Shown here: piece after piece, positions 54,961 through 63,839 of the stretch
How positions within the stretch are numbered: the first letter of the stretch is position 1
How the letters are laid out: each line of letters opens with the position of its first letter
Origin: Saccharopolyspora rosea
GTDB taxonomy: Bacteria; Actinomycetota; Actinomycetes; Mycobacteriales; Pseudonocardiaceae
Reading direction: 5' to 3'
Assembly (NCBI RefSeq): GCF_025643595.1
Contig: NZ_CP102826.1
Span: 5,828,001-5,892,000 of the forward strand
Length of the DNA stretch: 64,000 bases
The notes under the pieces: model-generated
Databases searched by the model: none
Seen by the model: only the letters and a program-made list of their open reading frames with translations
Told to the model about the DNA's origin: nothing
Program-made: the position numbers and the translations under genes

Positions 54961-56745
54961 ATGAGTACGCACCTGATTGCCGCCCCAACCGCTACCCCCA
55001 CCGCGGCTCCCGCGTCGCTGTCGCCGGACTGGTGGGCACTGTCGGCCGGGTTCACCGAGGAAGCCCCGGTCATCGCCGACCGGGATGATCTGATCGTCAC
55101 CATTGCCCCCGGGGCCGGGCACGGCTCCCCTGCGTGTTTCCTGCCATCGCACGCCTTGATCGAGATCGACGGCGTCCACCTGGGCCCGATCCACCCCCGC
55201 ACCGCCGATCCGGCCGACCCCGCCGACCGCACCCGCTACAGCACCGCGTGGGGGTTGTTCACCCACGAATGCGCCCACGCGCGGCACACCCGGTGGAACC
55301 CGCCCGCCGGGACCCCAGCCGGGGTAGCGGAGGCCGCGATGCTGTTGGAGGAGTCCCGCATCGAAGCCGCCCACCTGTGCCGCCGCCCCGACGATAGGCA
55401 CTGGCTACGCTCCAGCGCCCGAAACCTGATCTTGGGTGACATGCCTACCAGCAGCACCGGCATGGACGCGGCGTCCGCCGCACAGGCGGCGGGGCTACTA
55501 CTGGCCCGCCGCGATGCCGGGATCCTGAACAACAGAGAAACCCTGGCCGTCACCCGGGTCATCCACGGCATCCTCGGAACTTCCACATTGGACACTCTGA
55601 GGGAATTGTGGCTGCTCGCGCACAACGTTGCCGACGACGATGCGGAGGCCATGCTCGAACTGGGCCGCCGCTGGTGCCACGCCATCGGAACCGACCCCAA
55701 TACCCACGCCACCAGCACCGGGAGGCGCGGCACGGGTGGTCCCGGGGCCGGTGGTGCAGCGGTGGGTTCCGGATCGGGGCAAGCGGACCCGTCGCCGTTG
55801 GCGCAGGTGATCCAGCACACCGTGGACGTGGTCGCGCGGAACGTCGCGGACGAGCCGGCCCCCGGTGCCGGGCAGGCGGCGGCGAAAGCCAACCGGCAGG
55901 CCGCCGAACGCGCCGCGCAGCAAGATGCCCGCACCGCCGCGCGGGCGGTGTTCGGCCGCAGCCCAGACGGCACGACCGGGACAGGCACCGGCACGGCCGG
56001 GACCCGTCAACCCAGCAGCGACGAACGACGGGCGGCACGCACCCTGGCCCGCGCCCTGAATTCCGCTGGGGTCACCGAACGCCACACCATCCGCACCACG
56101 TCGCCCGTGCCGCCCGGGCGGTTGCGCATGCGCGGGGCACTCGCCGCCGACGCTCAGCGCGCAGCCGGGCAGATACCCACCGCGGAACCGTTCACCCGCA
56201 CCCACCGCCGCGTGGCCCCGGCACCGCCGTTGAAGATCGGCATCGCCTGCGACGTGAGCGGGTCCATGTCCCGCTGCACCGACGCGGTCGCCTCAGCGGC
56301 GTGGATTCTGGCCGACGCGACCCGCCACACACCGATGCCCGCCGAATCAGCGACCGTCCTGTTCGGACAGAAAGTGCGGGCCCTGACCCACCCCGGCACC
56401 GCACCGCGGGCGGTGACCGAATTCGATGCCCGCGACGGGTACCACGACATCCCGAAGGCGATCCGGGCCCTGGATGGCGCCCTGGAGTTGTCCCACCCCG
56501 GGACGGCGCGACTGCTCGTGATCATCAGTGATGGGCAATTCGAACGCGACCGCTACGCAGCCGGGCAACGACTCCTGGACCGGCTGCGCGCGACCGGGTG
56601 CGGGGTGCTGTGGCTGGCCACCGACCCGGGAGCCAACCCCATGACCGGAGCGACGGTGCACGACCTGACCGACCCGGCGACCACCGCCGCCGTGATCGGC
56701 AGGGCCGCAGCCGCCGCCCTGCGCACCACCTCCCGACACAGCTGA
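54961..56745 (+). CDS. Metallopeptidase-like / VWA protein (DUF2201 type)
   Basis: This 594-residue protein has an N-terminal zinc-peptidase motif HExxH (His102-Glu103 ... His106 in THECAHARH), followed by Glu residues that could be the third ligand. A Gly/Ala-rich middle follows, then a C-terminal von Willebrand A domain with MIDAS DxSxS (Asp431, Ser433, Ser435). Such proteins work with MoxR ATPases as chaperone-like or metal-insertion pairs. The MoxR partner sits immediately upstream but is broken. ATG 54961 follows AAGGAG. Confidence 0.83.
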   Translation: MSTHLIAAPTATPTAAPASLSPDWWALSAGFTEEAPVIADRDDLIVTIAPGAGHGSPACFLPSHALIEIDGVHLGPIHPRTADPADPADRTRYSTAWGLFTHECAHARHTRWNPPAGTPAGVAEAAMLLEESRIEAAHLCRRPDDRHWLRSSARNLILGDMPTSSTGMDAASAAQAAGLLLARRDAGILNNRETLAVTRVIHGILGTSTLDTLRELWLLAHNVADDDAEAMLELGRRWCHAIGTDPNTHATSTGRRGTGGPGAGGAAVGSGSGQADPSPLAQVIQHTVDVVARNVADEPAPGAGQAAAKANRQAAERAAQQDARTAARAVFGRSPDGTTGTGTGTAGTRQPSSDERRAARTLARALNSAGVTERHTIRTTSPVPPGRLRMRGALAADAQRAAGQIPTAEPFTRTHRRVAPAPPLKIGIACDVSGSMSRCTDAVASAAWILADATRHTPMPAESATVLFGQKVRALTHPGTAPRAVTEFDARDGYHDIPKAIRALDGALELSHPGTARLLVIISDGQFERDRYAAGQRLLDRLRATGCGVLWLATDPGANPMTGATVHDLTDPATTAAVIGRAAAAALRTTSRHS

Positions 56746-56760
56746 ACCCTCGCAGCGATC

Positions 56761-56803
56761 GTGTGCGGTGCGGCGCCGCCCCAGTCGGCCCCGCACCGCA
56801 CAC
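56761..56803 (+). terminator. Hairpin terminator after the VWA gene
   Basis: Perfect 13-base arms (56761-56773 and 56791-56803) enclose a 17-base loop. It begins 16 bases after the stop codon. Confidence 0.65.
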
Positions 56804-56973
56804 GGTCATCCATGCCGCCTGGGACGCTCAGCCCACCGCCCACCAGCGGCCCGCCGCCACAGGGCACGGCTGCACGTCGGCGGCGTCGGGTCAGCGCTGT
56901 CAATCCACACAGCTGCGTACACCGACGGGCTACCCTTCGGTCGTTTGCCGAGGACCGTACTGGGGAGGCCGAC

Positions 56974-57552
56974 ATGCCAGACGCGAATCTGGTATCAAAG
57001 ATCAGCGAACGACTACCGGCGCCAAATCTGGATTGGATCTATCGCAGCGCTGCATCAGCCGGTTTTCTCTTGGCTTTAGTTGCCAGCATCAAAGGATATA
57101 GGGGTGGACTACTTGAATCAACGAGTCGCCTACTGGGCTGGCTTGGAATTCGGTCACGGGTCCCAGTCGACTCAATCGTGGCCTGGATGGAGTCGCGAGA
57201 AGAGGTGTTCTCCGCTCTGGTTCTTGCCGTGCTGTTGATTCTCTTTGCGGTCTATCTTGCTGGAAGAGCTCATGCGCCGTGGTATGGCGCAAATCGAACT
57301 CCGTCAACCTTCTTGATCTGCGCCTCCTTCCTAGAGCAGCTCTACGGCACAGTCGGCCTCGCCTCGGCCTTCTCTGCACTTATCATGGTGGCGATCGCGC
57401 GGTTCCACTTGACGAAACGATTTCCCGATATGATAACCGGCAATGACGAGTTACAGATTGTCCTTATCGACATCATTGTTGCTGCGGTGTTTGCCCCGTT
57501 AGTTCCGATCCTGTGGTCAGTGTCCCAGGCGACCCCTGGCGAGCAGGCTTAG
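56974..57552 (+). CDS. Four-helix membrane hypothetical protein
   Basis: This 192-residue protein has hydrophobic helices near residues 25-42, 72-95, 112-138 and 160-180. ATG 56974 follows TGGGGAGG. Codon use is clearly less GC-rich than in neighbouring genes (many ATT, TTT and AGA-like codons), which suggests recent acquisition. No family recognised. It stands alone between the VWA terminator and the convergent winged-helix gene. Confidence 0.65.
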   Translation: MPDANLVSKISERLPAPNLDWIYRSAASAGFLLALVASIKGYRGGLLESTSRLLGWLGIRSRVPVDSIVAWMESREEVFSALVLAVLLILFAVYLAGRAHAPWYGANRTPSTFLICASFLEQLYGTVGLASAFSALIMVAIARFHLTKRFPDMITGNDELQIVLIDIIVAAVFAPLVPILWSVSQATPGEQA

Positions 57553-57665
57553 GACGAGATCAACTATCTGGCTAGATGCGGAACGTGTCCGCGTCATTGC
57601 CATATTCCTGACGACGAGGAGGGCGCGTGTAGTTGGCGAAACAGTTCAGCTTTCGGAGCAATCCG

Positions 57666-57699
57666 CCGGGCCCGCGCTGTGCATTCCGCGTGGGCCCGG
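57666..57699. terminator. Weak hairpin between convergent genes
   Basis: CCGGGCCC (57666-57673) pairs with GGGCCCGG (57692-57699), extended by a few bases with a bulge. It lies between the membrane protein and winged-helix gene and may terminate both. Confidence 0.45.
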
Positions 57700-57722
57700 G
57701 GTCGGAAACTCTTGGGCCTAAT

Positions 57723-58334
57723 TTAGTTCACCTCGCCTGAAGCAAGGGCGAATCGCTTCGGCGCGTCCTGCGTTTTAACCGCGGCTCCTTGGGTGACCAT
57801 CTTCTCCAGGGCGTTGTTGACCGCTCCGGAGGACCGGTTGAGGGCTTTTCCGATCTGGCTCGGACCGAATTCTTCGCCGGGATGCTCGCGCAGGTAGTCT
57901 TTGACCAGCCTGTACAGCCCGCCGGGTTTGAGTCGTTCCGGCTTCGCCGAGGCCACTATGGCGTGCATCGGAGCCTCAGTGTCCGCGCCGTCCTCGTCCG
58001 GCTCGGGGTCCTTCGGCATGCCGTTGCCGACGGGTTCGGGCTGTGCAAGCGCGTCGGGGATGGCGGTGTTCGTCTCCGGAGCCGGGTTGGAGACAAGTTG
58101 TTCGGGCATGCGGGACCAGGTGGCGGCGGGGTTCTCTTCGTCGCCGTCCTGCCGGTTGATCAGCCCGGCCTTTGCCCAGCGCGCCAGGGCTTTGCCCGCA
58201 GTGGATCGGCCGACGCCGGCCGCGGAGACCACCTGCGCAGTGGTCTGCGGCTGTGAGCTCAGCGCGTCCCAGATGCGGGTTTCGGTCTCGGTACGCGGGC
58301 CGTCCAGCCCAGTGGTGTTGGTATCGGTGGGCAT
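57723..58334 (-). CDS. Winged-helix protein with two HTH modules
   Basis: This 203-residue protein has an N-terminal winged helix (DALSSQPQTTAQVVSAAGVG then STAGKALARWAKAGLI), an acidic linker, and a second C-terminal module (SQIGKALNRSSGAVNNALEK). The second module resembles the N-terminal module of the MoxR gene (RQVAAKLGRSAGAVGNALKT). It could be a regulator of the element. An 18-base inverted repeat lies in its upstream region. Confidence 0.75.
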   Translation of the reverse strand: MPTDTNTTGLDGPRTETETRIWDALSSQPQTTAQVVSAAGVGRSTAGKALARWAKAGLINRQDGDEENPAATWSRMPEQLVSNPAPETNTAIPDALAQPEPVGNGMPKDPEPDEDGADTEAPMHAIVASAKPERLKPGGLYRLVKDYLREHPGEEFGPSQIGKALNRSSGAVNNALEKMVTQGAAVKTQDAPKRFALASGEVN

Positions 58335-58696
58335 GACGCTCTCCGTCTTCCGGGTTCTGGGTTATTGGGACATGCCCCGGCCGGGGCGCGGATTCCCGCC
58401 CGGTGCGCATCCGGGAAATCAGGCGCGGGAATCGCGTAGCACCAGGAACGCTCGATGGCCGCTCGTTTGTCAAGCGACACATCATACAAGATATCCATCT
58501 TGTTTCTCATGTCCCGGAAATCAGCGGACGGATACGCCCATCTGGTTCTGATCCGCCGCAGGGCGCCGAACCACGTTGACAGCACACCCGCGCCAGAGCG
58601 TTCCTGGAATTGCGGCGCACCGCAGCGCCACGTTTCCGATGTTCTTCTGGATATTTCACGCAGCGTGGGCGCGTGGAAGGAAAGAGAGTGTGTTGC
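58335..58696. other. Divergent control region
   Basis: About 360 bases lie between the winged-helix gene and the broken gene at 58697. It is locally AT-rich and carries an 18-base palindrome. No gene supported. Confidence 0.5.
58486..58503. promoter_or_regulatory. Inverted-repeat operator candidate
   Basis: ACAAGAT-ATCC-ATCTTGT is a perfect 7+7 palindrome in an AT-rich patch. It lies about 150 bases upstream of the winged-helix start and 190 before the divergent gene, a suitable site for autoregulation. Confidence 0.5.
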
Positions 58697-59133
58697 ATGC
58701 CGAAGTACACGTATGCCGTGCACGGGCTCGCGTCCGGCACCGGTCGCGGTTTCAGCTTGGAAGCCGTCGCGGTTCGCCTCGCCGAATCCATTGGGGACTC
58801 CGCGACCACGGCGAACTACCCGCCCACCTGCACACCCGTGTCGAGATCGCCCCACCGAGCCGGGAACTCACGCTCCGCGGTTGGGGCCTCTCGCCCGAGG
58901 CCGATCCCGACCGCACGGAATCCCGCCGCGTGCTGCATACCCTGTTCGAGCTGGCGAGCTTCCACAACATCATCCCCCTCGATTCCCGTACCCCGCCGCT
59001 GTTCACCGTGCGCATCCTGCTGCTGGACCGAGCCGACAGTCCTTTTGCCGCCCTCATCGGCGCCGGGATGGGCGACGCCGAACCCGTGCCCGCCGGAGCG
59101 CCGTGGGACGACCGAGCCGCATCGCAGACCTGA
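58697..59133 (+). pseudogene. Hypothetical element protein, frameshifted
   Basis: ATG 58697 (after GGAAAGAGAG) opens a frame (PKYTYAVHGLASGTGRGFSL, then a short helical part) that fits a conserved-looking start. From about 58815 the better coding sequence is in another frame: HGELPAHLHTRVEIAPPSREL, LFELASFHNIIPLDSR, TPPLFTVRILLLDRADSP, ending at 59133. One base seems lost. No family recognised. Confidence 0.55.
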
Positions 59134-59274
59134 TCCAGCTGGCCCGGATTGGCGGGAAACCTCGGGAGTGTGGCGCGGAGCACCCGCGTCACACCCATTT
59201 TCGCTGTGATCAGCCACCGCCGGCACGCTCGTGGCGGTGGGGTTGGCCAGCGACTTCGGTGGCGTGGTGTGGTC

Positions 59275-60246
59275 TCACGAGTTCGCGCACAGGTGCAGTC
59301 CCTTTTGTTCGTAGAACGCGACCGGGTCGACTGGTCCTTCGCGGGTGTCGAGTTGGAAGTGCAGGTGGGGGCCGGTGGATTGGCCTCGGTTGCCGACTTC
59401 AGCGATGGGCTGGCCGGGCGTGACGTGTTGGCCTTCGGTGACGTGGCTGGTGTTGATGTGGCCGTAGGTGCTGATCGTGCCGTCGGGGTGCTGGATGCGG
59501 ACCCACAGGCCGTAGCCGCTGGCGGGGCCGGCGTTGAGCACGGTTCCCTCCGCGGCGGCGACGATGGGCGTACCGATGGGGGCGGCGAGGTCTTGGCCTT
59601 GGTGGAACTGTCCGTACCGGGGACCGAAGCCGGAGCTGCACCGGCCCGCGACGGGGAGGACCCACCCGTCGGCCGAGGCGGGTGGTGTGGCCGCCGCGGC
59701 GCGGTAGCGCTGGGCCTGGGCGAGCACCTTGTTCACATACCAGTCGGCGTGGTTGTACGCGAAGATCGCCGCGTGGAGGTCGCCGTTGCGGGCGCCGGAG
59801 TCGCACAGGTAGTAGGCGGCGGCGTGGATGGCGTCGTGCGGGTCATATCGCGACGGCGGTTGACCGCCGCCGGGCGGGATTGGGTGCTTGGCGGTGATGG
59901 CGGCGAAGGTGGGTTGGAGGAACTGCATGGGTCCGCCGGCGCCGGCGGCGTTTTCTCCACTGTGGACCCCTGGTGCGTCGAGGCGTCCGTGGTTGGTTTC
60001 CACTTTGCCGATCCCCGCCAGTACAGCCCAGTCCAGCCCTGGGCACAGCGGTGCGGCACGGCGGTAGAGGGCGAGGTAGTCGGCGGGGATGTCGGCCAGT
60101 GCCTCTGGGCTGGGATCGCTGGTGGCGGGGCCACCCGAGCCGAGGAGAGCGGAGACGGCTCCGATGGCGGCGGCGATGAGACTGATCAGCAGGAAGGCGA
60201 CCGCGACGGCGGCGGTGAGCAGCGGGCGCAGCATGTCCCGGTTCAC
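59275..60246 (-). CDS. Transglycosylase SLT + M23 peptidase, secreted
   Basis: This 323-residue cell-wall hydrolase has a N-terminal membrane helix (about 8-30), a lytic transglycosylase domain (about 58-170, catalytic Glu in GIGKVETNHGR, then GPMQFLQPTF and AIFAYNHADWY) and a C-terminal M23 LytM-type domain with the zinc ligands in FHQGQDLAAP and GPHLHFQL. It would open the peptidoglycan for a conjugation or pilus channel. GTG 60246 overlaps the upstream stop (GTGA). ATG 60234 is the alternative start. Confidence 0.9.
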   Translation of the reverse strand: MNRDMLRPLLTAAVAVAFLLISLIAAAIGAVSALLGSGGPATSDPSPEALADIPADYLALYRRAAPLCPGLDWAVLAGIGKVETNHGRLDAPGVHSGENAAGAGGPMQFLQPTFAAITAKHPIPPGGGQPPSRYDPHDAIHAAAYYLCDSGARNGDLHAAIFAYNHADWYVNKVLAQAQRYRAAAATPPASADGWVLPVAGRCSSGFGPRYGQFHQGQDLAAPIGTPIVAAAEGTVLNAGPASGYGLWVRIQHPDGTISTYGHINTSHVTEGQHVTPGQPIAEVGNRGQSTGPHLHFQLDTREGPVDPVAFYEQKGLHLCANS

Positions 60247-61238
60247 CGCCTGTGCTGGCGGTGCGGCTCCGGTGCGACAGGATTGGGGGCGGGCAGCAGC
60301 ACACTGCGCCCCGGCGAGGCAGGAGCCTCTTCGGTTCCGAGGGGTTGTGCGGCGGTGAGCTGCGGCCACCAGGCGTGGAGGTTGCAGAGGGGGCGGCGAC
60401 ACCCGTGGGAGTCTTCGATCGGGAGCCAGACCTGCCCGGCTGGGTCGGGGGTGGGGTGGGGGCTGGCGGTGGCGATCGGGACGAGGTCGGGCTGGTCGAG
60501 GTGACAGCGGGCCTGGTGGAGGACGCGGCGGGCGTGGGCTTCGCGGTGCGGGGAGGGCAGCCAGAACAGGATGGGCAGGGTGCAGGCGGTGCTGCGGGCG
60601 AGGTCGTGGTAGCCGGGAAGCTTCGCTGCCAGGCGGGTGAGGGCTTCGGTGCCGGTGTCGTATTCGAGGTAGAAGCTGACTTCGCCGGCCGGGGTGTGCA
60701 GGCGGAAGTAGGCATCGGGGCGGGCGAGGTCGCCGATGTGGCGGGCGCAGCGGTTTTCCGACCACCACGCGCACAGCCGTTGAGTGGTGGCGAGGGTGGT
60801 GAGCAGGTCGTTGACGGCGAGTTGGTGGATCAGTCGCAGGCTGTTGGCGATGCCGAGGGCGCGCTCGCGGCGGTAGCCGAGGTCTTTCGGATCCAGGCCG
60901 TGCTGGGCGGCCAGCACGGTGGCGCCGGCCGGGCCGAGGACGTAGTGCATGGCCGCGGTGCCGGAGCTCAGCAGGGGTTGGAAGCGGTCGAGCACGGACC
61001 AGGCGGCCAGTTCTCGCAACCGGGCGCGGGCGGAGCGTTCGGAGGGGAAGGCCAGGCGGACGAGTTGGCCGGTGGTCAGGACCCGGTGTTCGTGGGTCAT
61101 GGCAGCCAGCCACCGATCGCGGTTGGTCAGCCGGGCGGCCAGGAAGATCTGGTGCTCGGCGCTGTTGACCGCGCGCGGTGCTGCGCTTTTCGTGTGAGGG
61201 TTGCGCAGGTGGCGTTGGCGGGGCACGGGCAGCGACAT
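60243..61238 (-). CDS. Replication-relaxation family protein
   Basis: This 331-residue protein has an N-terminal winged helix (HRVLTTGQLVRLAFPSERSA) and the family block HQLAVNDLLTTLATT, then FYLEYDTGTEALTRLAAKL. It matches proteins of actinobacterial conjugative plasmids that act in replication/relaxation. ATG 61238 is chosen because GAGGAG lies 7 bases upstream. It sits between the TraG-like ATPase and the cell-wall hydrolase in one operon. Confidence 0.85.
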   Translation of the reverse strand: MSLPVPRQRHLRNPHTKSAAPRAVNSAEHQIFLAARLTNRDRWLAAMTHEHRVLTTGQLVRLAFPSERSARARLRELAAWSVLDRFQPLLSSGTAAMHYVLGPAGATVLAAQHGLDPKDLGYRRERALGIANSLRLIHQLAVNDLLTTLATTQRLCAWWSENRCARHIGDLARPDAYFRLHTPAGEVSFYLEYDTGTEALTRLAAKLPGYHDLARSTACTLPILFWLPSPHREAHARRVLHQARCHLDQPDLVPIATASPHPTPDPAGQVWLPIEDSHGCRRPLCNLHAWWPQLTAAQPLGTEEAPASPGRSVLLPAPNPVAPEPHRQHRR

Positions 61239-61342
61239 GACAACACTCCTCACATCGGGACATCCGAGAGCGACTCGCGCGAGACCGACGAGGTTCGGCG
61301 AGAATCAAGGCAGAAAAGCCAAGGCGGTAATGGGGTTCGGCG

Positions 61343-63793
61343 TTAGTGTGTGTCCACAGTGTTCTGTCGACTGGCGGCTCGGAGGTGGCGCGCGCGGCCG
61401 GGGATGGCCTCGGGCAAGGGCCGGGTCGCCAGCGTGAATGGGCGAGCGTGTTCGCTATGGGAGACAAGGCGCACGGCCGCGCGGTAGGCGCCGAGGTGGG
61501 TCAGGTCGTGTTCGGTCAGGTGTGGGGCGGTGTGGCGGGCCACGTCGCGGGCGTCGTTCGGTCCGGCGGCGAAGAAGACCTTGGAGCGTGCATTGGTGGA
61601 GATGCCGTCGCGGAGGTCTCGTGGGAGTTGGCCGAGGTTCTGGTGTGCGAGGGTCATCGACAGGCGCATGCCGCGGGCTTCGGCGAGCATGTCCTCGATC
61701 GGATAGGGCATGTTGAGGAAGTTGTGCGCTTCGTCGATGACCAGCGAGGCGTCCGGCCGCTGGTGTTGCGGGAGCATTGCGCGGGCGGTGGTGGCCTGCC
61801 ACGTGTGCGCCACCACCAACGAGCCGAGTAGGCGCGTCGTTTCTTCCCCGAGGGAGCCTTTCGGGACGCGTACGAGGCAGATCCCGCCGTCGTTGAGTAC
61901 CCGGTGCATGTCCACGGTGGAGGGCCCGGCAGCCAGGGCGTCACGGACGAACGGACGCAGCAGGAACGCCCGGAGCTTGTTCATCAACGGGCTGATGACC
62001 TGGCTGCGCCCGGCATCGGTGAGCTCGTCATACCAAGCCCAAAACCCCCGCAACACGGGGTCCTGGACGTGGCCGACGATGCGCGCCCGGAACGCGGGCT
62101 CGGCCAACAGCTTCGGCAGATCGGCCAGCGTGGTGACCCCGGGTTGAGCGCGCAGTGTCAGGCAGGCGGCCCGCATGACGTCGTCGGTACGCGGGCCCCA
62201 GAACGCTGAGAACACGCGTCGGAACACCGACACCAGGTTCTCGACGGCGAGATCCGCATCCCCGCAGTCGAGAGGGTTCAAACACGGTGGCTTGTGCCGA
62301 CTGTCAGCATCGAACACCACAAGCCGCTCTCCGGCCTCGGCGGGCAAGCGGGAGAGCACGTCGGTGGCCAGGTCGCCTTTAGGATCGATGAGCACCAGTC
62401 CGCGACCGGCCTCGGCGTCATCGAGCAACAGGTGGGCCAGCAGGGTCGACTTGCCCGATCCGGTGGCACCGAGAACGTGCAGGTGGTGTCGCGCATCGCT
62501 CACCCGCAGGCCCACCGGCCGTGCCAGCCCCGCGTCGGTGTCGCCGAGCGGCTTGATGCCGGGGCCGGGTACCGGGATGCCGGGTGGTGGGGCCAGCGCC
62601 CGGGCTCCAGCGCGGTGCAAGCCGGGAAGATTCTCGTCGTGCGGCAGGTGCGCCACGGCGGCGAGTTCCTTAACTGACAGCAGGTCGCCGCGATCGAGGC
62701 GCCGCCGCCATAACGGCTCGGTCCTCAACGCGCGGCGGCGGGTGTAGTGGTTGTGCTCGGTAAACGCCGCGAACGCCGACGCCAGCGCGTGGGCTCGGCC
62801 CTGCGCGGTCTGCCTCGCCTGCCGCAGTTCCGCGTCGGTGGCAGCCCGGGGAAGATCGGTCGCGACGGTGTAGCGCACGAGGGTCTCGTACTGGCCGCCC
62901 TGCTGTTTGGCCACGATCGCCCGGTTCTGCGCCGACAGAGCCAACGCGGTCTGCGGGTCGAGCGCGGTCTTTCGCCCGCTGCCCGCCGGGCGACGGGCAG
63001 GTGGGGTGTGCGGGGTGAGCAGGTCCAGCAACTGCCCGGTGAGCCGGAGCCGGGGTGAGCCGCCGGTGTGCAGGTGGCGGGCTTGGCGGCGGGCGCGAGC
63101 GACGCGAGAGGCGGTCACCGGGCGGGCGAGAATTTGGACGCAGGCGTGCTCGTGTTCGCCGAGTCCGGACGGGGCGCCGAGCAAGGCGCGGGCGGGGTCG
63201 GCGTCGAAGCTGGTGCGGATCGGCAACGCCTCGGCACGGGCGAGGCGCAGCTGCCCGGTTACCAGCACCCGCTGGGTGCCTTCCGGCGGTTCCGGGAGTG
63301 GTGGTGTGGCGGGCTCGGTGGTGGTGTGCGCACCGGGCCAGGCGGACTCGACGGCACGCTCGACCAACCCGGACGGGATCACGCCCGGAACCCAGATGCG
63401 CAGCGCCGTGCCCGATCGGGAGAAGCCGTACTCGAAAGACACGTGCGGCTGCCCGGCCCACCACCGTCGCCACGACGGCCGCAGCAGACCGACGAGGTTC
63501 GACCACAACGTCACCCCGCCAGCCGGGTCGACGGTCGGCGGGGCGAGCACGGTGACCACCCGGGCGTTGGTGTTGAGCACCGCAGCGTGACGGCGTCTCC
63601 GGACGGTACGGGCCGTGATGAGTCCGGCGGCCATGAGCACGACCAGCGGGCCCCAGACCCCAAGGGAGTCCTTGGTTTCCTCGAGGAGGTGCCGCACCGC
63701 ACCGAGCGGGTCACGCAGGTACTCCCCGACCCCTCCCCCGAGCGCAGCGACCGCCGGATTGATAGCGTTCAGCGGGATCGTCCACACAGGCAT
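61343..63793 (-). CDS. TraG/VirD4-like conjugation coupling ATPase
   Basis: This 816-residue protein has one N-terminal helix (about 43-65), a long linker region, and a TraG/FtsK-like ATPase domain with Walker A GATGSGKSTLL (Lys448), a LVLIDPKGDLATD box and Walker B LVIDEAHNF, then a TraM-like end. It should couple DNA or protein substrates to the export channel. ATG 63793 after GGAGAGGAAG gives a sensible membrane anchor; a longer frame upstream is low-complexity. The adjacent relaxation protein and hydrolase support conjugation. Confidence 0.9.
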   Translation of the reverse strand: MPVWTIPLNAINPAVAALGGGVGEYLRDPLGAVRHLLEETKDSLGVWGPLVVLMAAGLITARTVRRRRHAAVLNTNARVVTVLAPPTVDPAGGVTLWSNLVGLLRPSWRRWWAGQPHVSFEYGFSRSGTALRIWVPGVIPSGLVERAVESAWPGAHTTTEPATPPLPEPPEGTQRVLVTGQLRLARAEALPIRTSFDADPARALLGAPSGLGEHEHACVQILARPVTASRVARARRQARHLHTGGSPRLRLTGQLLDLLTPHTPPARRPAGSGRKTALDPQTALALSAQNRAIVAKQQGGQYETLVRYTVATDLPRAATDAELRQARQTAQGRAHALASAFAAFTEHNHYTRRRALRTEPLWRRRLDRGDLLSVKELAAVAHLPHDENLPGLHRAGARALAPPPGIPVPGPGIKPLGDTDAGLARPVGLRVSDARHHLHVLGATGSGKSTLLAHLLLDDAEAGRGLVLIDPKGDLATDVLSRLPAEAGERLVVFDADSRHKPPCLNPLDCGDADLAVENLVSVFRRVFSAFWGPRTDDVMRAACLTLRAQPGVTTLADLPKLLAEPAFRARIVGHVQDPVLRGFWAWYDELTDAGRSQVISPLMNKLRAFLLRPFVRDALAAGPSTVDMHRVLNDGGICLVRVPKGSLGEETTRLLGSLVVAHTWQATTARAMLPQHQRPDASLVIDEAHNFLNMPYPIEDMLAEARGMRLSMTLAHQNLGQLPRDLRDGISTNARSKVFFAAGPNDARDVARHTAPHLTEHDLTHLGAYRAAVRLVSHSEHARPFTLATRPLPEAIPGRARHLRAASRQNTVDTH

Positions 63794-63839
63794 CAATGAC
63801 TTCCTCTCCATCCGCAGCAGCAACGGATTCGCGTGGGTT

